From an uncultured Lachnospiraceae bacterium (GTDB lineage: Bacteria > Bacillota > Clostridia > Lachnospirales > Lachnospiraceae), in assembly GCA_946639085.1 (NCBI GenBank), contig CAMPBP010000003.1, forward strand, positions 1 through 21,718: DNA of 21,718 nt, in the 5' to 3' direction. Shown piece after piece: positions 17,546 through 21,718 of this stretch. Position numbers and translations under genes: made by a program. Positions within the stretch are counted from its first letter, which is position 1, and every line of letters begins with the position of its first letter. The notes beneath the pieces are model-generated. The model saw only the letters and a program-made list of their open reading frames with translations, was not told where the DNA came from and searched no databases.

Positions 17546-17580
17546 CCATTGGGGCCTAGTTGCGTCGGTTTTCTTTTTTC
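17530..17580 (+). terminator. Riboswitch-controlled intrinsic terminator
   Basis: CCGAC (17531-17535) pairs with GTCGG (17564-17568), and CTGGGC (17539-17544) pairs with GCCTAG (17554-17559) with one G-U pair, followed by TTTTCTTTTTTC. The left arm contains the conserved CCGTCTGGGC of the ZTP aptamer, so the aptamer and terminator are mutually exclusive. It lies 70-120 bases before purO. Confidence 0.75.
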
Positions 17581-17647
17581 TTTTTACAGAACTCCGGATC
17601 AACACCCATTCTTAACTGTCAACTTATCTAAAGAAACGGAGGATCAC

Positions 17648-18361
17648 ATGAAAACATTCGAAATCGAAAATCTCTTAAGATCAAATGCTTACCCCGGAAG
17701 AGGAATCGTAATCGGCCGCAGTGAAGACGGCAAGAGCGCGGTGATCGCATATTTCATCATGGGAAGAAGCGTAAATTCACGTAACCGTATTTTTGTAGAG
17801 GACGGAGAAGGCATCCGCACACAGGCTTTCGATCCTTCGAAGCTTTCGGATCCTTCACTTATCATATATGCTCCCGTAAGAGTTTTCGGAGAGCACACCA
17901 TCGTTACCAACGGCGACCAGACCGACACGATCTTCGACGGATTAAGAGCGGGAAAGAGCTTTGAAGCATCTTTAAGAAGCCGTAAGTACGAGCCCGACGA
18001 ACCCAACTTTACCCCCAGGATCTCGGGAATCCTCAACTTTACGGATGACACCTTCAGCTACGAGATGAGCATCTTAAAGAGCAACAACGGCGATCCCAAC
18101 TGCTGCAACAGATATACCTTCTCATATGACAATCCCAAGATCGGCGAAGGAAGATTCATCCACACATACATGAAAGACGACAACCCCCTTCCCAGCTTCG
18201 AGGGTGAACCTGAGGTGGTAAAGATGACCGGCGATATCGATGAGTTCGGAAACAAACTTTGGGAAGCACTTAATTTTGATAATAAGGTTTCTTTGTTCGT
18301 AAGATACATAAGCCTTGAAACGGGCAAGTGGGAACAGAGGATCTACAATAAGAACAACTAG
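17648..18361 (+). CDS. purO: PurO-type IMP cyclohydrolase
   Basis: A 237-residue IMP cyclohydrolase of the archaeal PurO fold rather than the PurH N-terminal (MGS-like) type. It closes the ring of FAICAR to give IMP, the last step of de novo purine synthesis. Visible features are 'AYPGRGIVIGRSEDGKSAVIAY' near the N-terminus, 'GRSVNSRNR' at 39-47, 'DPSLIIYAPVR', and 'TPRISGILNF', which fit the IMP_cyclohyd family as I know it. The start is ATG 17648 with GGAGG at 17638-17642 five bases upstream; a longer reading from a TTG at 17549 would run through the riboswitch terminator and is rejected. The next gene begins nine bases after its TAG, with the ribosome site overlapping the stop. This gene and the transformylase together replace bifunctional PurH. 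Confidence 0.82.
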   Translation: MKTFEIENLLRSNAYPGRGIVIGRSEDGKSAVIAYFIMGRSVNSRNRIFVEDGEGIRTQAFDPSKLSDPSLIIYAPVRVFGEHTIVTNGDQTDTIFDGLRAGKSFEASLRSRKYEPDEPNFTPRISGILNFTDDTFSYEMSILKSNNGDPNCCNRYTFSYDNPKIGEGRFIHTYMKDDNPLPSFEGEPEVVKMTGDIDEFGNKLWEALNFDNKVSLFVRYISLETGKWEQRIYNKNN

Positions 18362-18370
18362 GAGGAAGCC

Positions 18371-19549
18371 ATGAACGAAATTCAGTTAAAGTACGGATGT
18401 AACCCCAATCAGAAACCTTCCAGGATCTTCATGGAAGACGGAAGCGACCTTCCGGTCACCGTGTTAAACGGCAATCCCGGATATATCAACTTCCTTGATG
18501 CTTTTAACGGCTGGCAACTTGTAAACGAGCTTAAGAACGCAACGGGGCTTCCCGCAGCAACAAGCTTTAAGCACGTTTCACCCGCAGGTGCGGCTATAGG
18601 CCTTCCTCTTGACGAGACACTGGCAAAGATATACTGGGTAGACGATTACAAGAACCTTTCTCCCATGGCACTTGCTTACGCAAGAGCAAGAGGCGCCGAC
18701 AGAATGTCTTCCTTCGGCGATTTCATCGCTTTGTCCGACGAATGCGACGAGTCAACGGCACTGCTTATCAAGAGAGAAGTTTCCGACGGTGTCATCGCTC
18801 CTTCTTATTCCGAGAAGGCGCTTGAGATTCTTAAGCAGAAGAAGGGCGGAAAGTACAACGTCATTCAGATCGACAAAAACTATGTACCTGCACCGGTAGA
18901 AAGAAAACAGGTCTACGGCATTACTTTCGAGCAGGGAAGAAACGAACTCAAAGCAGACGACAGCCTTTTTGAGAACATCGTTACAAAGAACAAAGACATT
19001 CCCGAAGAAGCGCTCAAAGATCTTAAGATCGCTCTCATCACACTTAAATATACACAGTCCAATTCGGTATGCTACGTAAAGGGCGGCCAGGCCATCGGTA
19101 TCGGTGCCGGACAGCAGTCACGTATCCACTGTACACGTCTTGCCGGACAGAAAGCCGACAACTGGTTCTTACGTCAGTGTCCCAAGGTTTTGGAACTTGA
19201 CTTTGTAGACGGACTGGGACGTGCAGACAGAGACAACGCCATCGACGTATACATCGGCGATGAGTACGAAGACATTCTTAAAGAAGGCGAATGGCAGAAG
19301 CGTTTCAAGACAAAACCCGAAGTTTTCACAAGAGAGGAAAAGAAAGCATGGCTTTCAAAGAACACCGGCGTTACACTCGGTTCCGATGCGTTCTTCCCCT
19401 TCTCCGACAACATTGAGCGCGCTTACAAGAGCGGTGTTAAGTACATTGCTCAGCCCGGCGGTTCCGTAAGAGACGACCTCGTTATCGAATGTGCCGACAA
19501 GTACGACATGGTAATGGCATTTACCGGAATTCGTTTGTTCCACCACTAA
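18371..19549 (+). CDS. purH: Stand-alone AICAR transformylase (PurH C-terminal domain type)
   Basis: A 392-residue enzyme that transfers the formyl group of 10-formyl-THF to AICAR (ZMP), giving FAICAR. Bifunctional PurH is about 510-530 residues; here the N-terminal IMP cyclohydrolase domain is absent and the sequence begins directly with the transformylase ('LKYGCNPNQKPSRIFM'). Catalytic Lys67-His68 lie in 'SFKHVSPAGAAIG', and the substrate-binding core is 'KYTQSNSVCYVKGGQAIGIGAGQQSRIHCTRLAGQKA' with 'FPFSDNIERA' and 'AQPGGSVRDD' near the end. GGAGG at 18361-18365 overlaps the purO stop. Its substrate is also the riboswitch ligand, so the enzyme is switched on by the metabolite it consumes. 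The purH symbol is used by homology to one domain only. Confidence 0.92.
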   Translation: MNEIQLKYGCNPNQKPSRIFMEDGSDLPVTVLNGNPGYINFLDAFNGWQLVNELKNATGLPAATSFKHVSPAGAAIGLPLDETLAKIYWVDDYKNLSPMALAYARARGADRMSSFGDFIALSDECDESTALLIKREVSDGVIAPSYSEKALEILKQKKGGKYNVIQIDKNYVPAPVERKQVYGITFEQGRNELKADDSLFENIVTKNKDIPEEALKDLKIALITLKYTQSNSVCYVKGGQAIGIGAGQQSRIHCTRLAGQKADNWFLRQCPKVLELDFVDGLGRADRDNAIDVYIGDEYEDILKEGEWQKRFKTKPEVFTREEKKAWLSKNTGVTLGSDAFFPFSDNIERAYKSGVKYIAQPGGSVRDDLVIECADKYDMVMAFTGIRLFHH

Positions 19550-19591
19550 ACCGTAAACAAAGCAAACATCCGAGAGGATGAGGAGGATCAT

Positions 19592-20467
19592 ATGAAAGAA
19601 TACAAACCCGTTAAAGAAGGAAAAGTTCGTGAGATCTATGATATAGGCGATGCGCTCATACTTGTGGCTACAGACCGTATAAGCTGCTTCGACGTTATTC
19701 TCGACAACATCGTTACAGACAAAGGAACGGTGCTTACCCAGATGTCAAAATTCTGGTTTGAGATGACAGAAGACATCATGCCCAACCACATGATCTCCAC
19801 CGATGTAAACGATATGCCCGAGTTCTTCAGACAGGACAGGTTTAAGGGCAAGGCAATGATGGTTAAGAAGTTGAACATGCTTCCCGTTGAATGTATCGTA
19901 AGAGGCTATATTACAGGATCGGGCTGGGCAAGTTACAAAGAAAACGGTACCGTTTGTGGTATCAAACTTCCCGAAGGATTAAAAGAGTCCGATAAGCTCC
20001 CTGAGCCTATCTACACACCTTCAACAAAGGCTGAGATCGGTGATCACGATGAGAACATTTCTTTCGAAGCAAGCATCGATTACCTTGAGAAGAGATTCCC
20101 CGGAAAAGGTAAGGAATACGCAGAGAAGTTAAGAGATTACACCATCGCAATATACAAAAAGTGCGCCGATTATGCTCTTTCAAAAGGCATCATCATCGCA
20201 GATACAAAGTTTGAGTTCGGTCTTGATGAGAAGGGAAACATCGTTGTGGGTGACGAGATGCTCACTCCCGACAGCTCACGTTTCTGGCCTCTCAGTGAGT
20301 ACGAGCCCGGACACGGCGAGCCTTCTTTCGACAAGCAGTTCGCAAGAGACTGGCTTAAGCAAAACGAAGGTCACAACTGGAAACTTCCCAAAGATGTTGT
20401 GGACAAGACCATCGACAAATATCTTACCTGTTACGAACTTTTGACAGGACATGCCCTTGAAGTGTAA
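19592..20467 (+). CDS. purC: SAICAR synthetase PurC
   Basis: A 291-residue phosphoribosylaminoimidazole-succinocarboxamide synthase: CAIR + aspartate + ATP to SAICAR, two steps before AICAR. Signature stretches are '[29 protein letters not shown]' (N-terminal ATP-binding), '[35 protein letters not shown]' (the ECIVRGY block), '[20 protein letters not shown]', and 'LIPSSRFWP'-like '[17 protein letters not shown]'. The length matches the long form (~290) rather than the ~235-residue short form. AGGAGG at 19581-19586 lies five bases before ATG 19592. It is third in the ZTP-controlled operon, 42 bases after the transformylase, and is followed by a terminator. Confidence 0.96.
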   Translation: MKEYKPVKEGKVREIYDIGDALILVATDRISCFDVILDNIVTDKGTVLTQMSKFWFEMTEDIMPNHMISTDVNDMPEFFRQDRFKGKAMMVKKLNMLPVECIVRGYITGSGWASYKENGTVCGIKLPEGLKESDKLPEPIYTPSTKAEIGDHDENISFEASIDYLEKRFPGKGKEYAEKLRDYTIAIYKKCADYALSKGIIIADTKFEFGLDEKGNIVVGDEMLTPDSSRFWPLSEYEPGHGEPSFDKQFARDWLKQNEGHNWKLPKDVVDKTIDKYLTCYELLTGHALEV

Positions 20468-20510
20468 AATATCTGTTTGACGGGTTATTGTCACGGGGCT
20501 TACAGAAACC

Positions 20511-20541
20511 AAGCGACAGTGCACCCGCACTGTCGCTTTTT
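20511..20541 (+). terminator. Terminator after purC
   Basis: A perfect 12-bp stem AAGCGACAGTGC (20511-20522) and GCACTGTCGCTT (20527-20538) has an ACCC loop and is followed by TTT. It ends the purine operon. It also lies inside a longer reading of the next gene, which argues that gene starts after it. Confidence 0.85.
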
Positions 20542-20556
20542 GATAAGGATAAAGAA

Positions 20557-21261
20557 ATGGACGAATTAAGAGACGATCTTAAAGTTATCGCGCATCTGTA
20601 TTCGGATTTTCCCGAGAAGTTCGGGGTTCCGAGACAGAGCGGCATAGTGGACGACACGGTAGGCACCATAGTTTTTGAACCCGAATATCGCAGTCCCGAT
20701 GCGTTAAAAGGACTTGAAGGCTTTTCCCACATATGGCTTTTGTGGCGTTTTGACATAAGACCCGCCGAAAACTTTAAAGCGACGGTACGCCCGCCGAGAC
20801 TCGGGGGAAACGAAACCATGGGAGTGTTCGCCACAAGATCTCCTTTCAGACCCAACCCCATCGGACTTTCTTCCGTAAGGCTTCTGGGAATAGAAGACTC
20901 CGACGAAGGAAAGGTACTTATCGTAGCCGGCGCAGACCTTCGTAACTTTACCGCCATTTACGACATAAAACCCTACATTCGCTACACGGATTCACATCCC
21001 GATGCGGAGTGCGGCTTTGCCGACGAACCGCCGGAAGAGACGCTTGAGGTGGTAATAAGCGACGACCTTGCAGCCCTCATAAAAGAAGAGAAGAAAGATA
21101 CTTTGATAAGAATATTAAGTCTCGATCCGAGACCCAGATATATAGAAGATCCTTTACGTGAATACGGTCTTTCCTTTGCGGGAATGAACGTTAAGTTCAC
21201 GGTAGAGGACAAGACACTTACAGTTACGGAAATTACAAGAAGCGACGAAGCGATAAGCTAA
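20557..21261 (+). CDS. trmO: TrmO-type tRNA (t6A37) N6-methyltransferase
   Basis: A 234-residue protein of the TsaA/TrmO family, which uses SAM to methylate t6A37 of tRNA(Thr) to m6t6A, aiding decoding of ACY codons. Diagnostic blocks are 'KFGVPRQSGIVDDTVGTIVFEPEYRSPDALKGLEGFSHIWLLW' near the N-terminus, 'TRSPFRPNPIGLSSVRLLGIE' (~93-113) and 'DIKPYIRYTDS', followed by a C-terminal extension ('LSLDPRPRY') shared by bacterial TrmO. A longer reading from TTG 20488 spans the purC terminator hairpin, so ATG 20557 with AAGGA at 20545-20549 is preferred. The promoter is not obvious; expression may come from readthrough or from a weak promoter. It ends 29 bases before the MoxR gene and is probably cotranscribed with it. 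Confidence 0.92.
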   Translation: MDELRDDLKVIAHLYSDFPEKFGVPRQSGIVDDTVGTIVFEPEYRSPDALKGLEGFSHIWLLWRFDIRPAENFKATVRPPRLGGNETMGVFATRSPFRPNPIGLSSVRLLGIEDSDEGKVLIVAGADLRNFTAIYDIKPYIRYTDSHPDAECGFADEPPEETLEVVISDDLAALIKEEKKDTLIRILSLDPRPRYIEDPLREYGLSFAGMNVKFTVEDKTLTVTEITRSDEAIS

Positions 21262-21290
21262 TCCCAGACGTTGCTTTATACGGAGAAAAG

Positions 21291-21718
21291 ATGATAACAC
21301 AATCGACAGTTACCGAAGAAGAGATCGCAAGAGCAAAACAGATATCCGATAACGTTTTGAATTATTACAACAGCAAGGTTGTGGGACAGCCCTTCCTCGG
21401 AGCCGCAATCTTAGTGGCTATGATGAACAACGGACACATTCTTCTTGAGTCCGTGCCCGGTCTTGCAAAGACTACGGCCGCAAAGGTCATGACCGACGCC
21501 GTAAACGGAACGTTCTCGCGTATCCAGTGTACCCCCGACCTTATCCCCAGTGATATCGTGGGTACACAGATATTCAACATGTCCACCAATACTTTCGAGA
21601 CCAAGATCGGTCCCGTATTCGCAAACTTTGTCCTTCTCGACGAGATAAACAGATCCTCCGCAAAGACGCAAAGTGCCATGCTTGAAGCCATGCAGGAGCA
21701 TGAAGTTACCATCGGCGG
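21291..21718 (+). CDS. MoxR-type AAA+ ATPase (N-terminal part)
   Basis: The frame is open from ATG 21291 to the window edge (142 complete codons), so the gene is cut off here. GGAGA at 21282-21286 is the ribosome site. Walker A is 'ESVPGLAKTTAAK' (53-65; MoxR proteins usually read EGVPGLAKT), the Walker B region is 'FVLLDEINRSSAKTQSAMLEAMQE' (113-136), and 'TPDLIPSDIVG' (81-91) is also typical of the family. MoxR ATPases usually act as chaperones that insert or activate partners, and are commonly followed by DUF58 and VWA/transglutaminase-like genes; none of those is visible because the window ends. No sign of frameshift. Confidence 0.93.
   Translation, partial: MITQSTVTEEEIARAKQISDNVLNYYNSKVVGQPFLGAAILVAMMNNGHILLESVPGLAKTTAAKVMTDAVNGTFSRIQCTPDLIPSDIVGTQIFNMSTNTFETKIGPVFANFVLLDEINRSSAKTQSAMLEAMQEHEVTIG

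Noticed and set aside
17453..17580. A c-di-GMP or THF riboswitch before the purine operon
   Set aside because: The GGDEF-EAL gene upstream made c-di-GMP tempting and the folate link made THF tempting, but the CCGTCTGGGC signature, GAAA tetraloop and purine genes fit the ZTP class and not the conserved cores of the others.
20424..20957. 177-residue antisense reading across purC end and trmO
   Set aside because: It spans the purC terminator and the conserved part of trmO, with no domain or start signals.

Overview
This looks like a chromosomal segment of an anaerobic Firmicute, most likely a Lachnospiraceae member (Clostridia). The basis is the mid-range GC content, strong GGAGG ribosome binding sites, an NADH-linked trimeric [FeFe]-hydrogenase, a ZTP riboswitch, and a purine pathway whose last two steps are carried by a PurO-type IMP cyclohydrolase and a stand-alone AICAR transformylase. 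The family assignment is an inference from gene content. There are no rRNA or tRNA genes, CRISPR arrays, insertion sequences or phage genes that I can see; this is a housekeeping and metabolic region.

Layout. (1) 1-861: the C-terminal part of a COG2509-type FAD-dependent oxidoreductase. (2) 926-1431: a zinc-ribbon/QP-repeat/single-membrane-segment gene that appears frameshifted. (3) 1548-4400: a hybrid sensor histidine kinase with receiver and a degenerate C-terminal Hpt-like domain, closed by a bidirectional terminator. (4) 6469-4432, minus strand: a two-gene operon of a membrane-tethered binding-like protein and an RsmB/RsmF-type RNA cytosine methyltransferase, with its own promoter. (5) 6593-12090: an operon of a short-chain dehydrogenase, hydC, hydB, hydA and a small membrane protein, with a promoter at the front and a terminator at the end. 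(6) 12119-13750: guaB with a structured leader and a strong terminator. (7) 13814-17397: a PAS/GAF-GGDEF-EAL cyclic-di-GMP enzyme with a DUF2225 zinc-ribbon protein. (8) 17418-20541: a promoter, ZTP riboswitch and terminator, then purO, the AICAR transformylase and purC. (9) trmO, then the start of a MoxR-type AAA+ ATPase that runs off the window.

How the genes work together. PurC makes SAICAR. The AICAR transformylase converts AICAR (ZMP) to FAICAR. PurO closes the ring to IMP. GuaB oxidises IMP to XMP on the guanine branch. The ZTP riboswitch senses ZMP/ZTP, the substrate that builds up when 10-formyl-THF is short, and would open transcription of the enzymes that use it. The hydrogenase genes encode a soluble complex predicted to couple NADH and reduced ferredoxin oxidation to H2 formation (electron bifurcation/confurcation). 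A dehydrogenase gene shares its transcript. Two signalling proteins (the hybrid kinase and the c-di-GMP enzyme) complete the region.

I did not find a clearly new molecular system. The points most worth a second look are the ZTP-controlled split purine module, the SDR-led hydrogenase operon, the missing phospho-acceptor histidine in the kinase's Hpt-like domain, the structured guaB leader, and several start sites that promoter or terminator positions correct.
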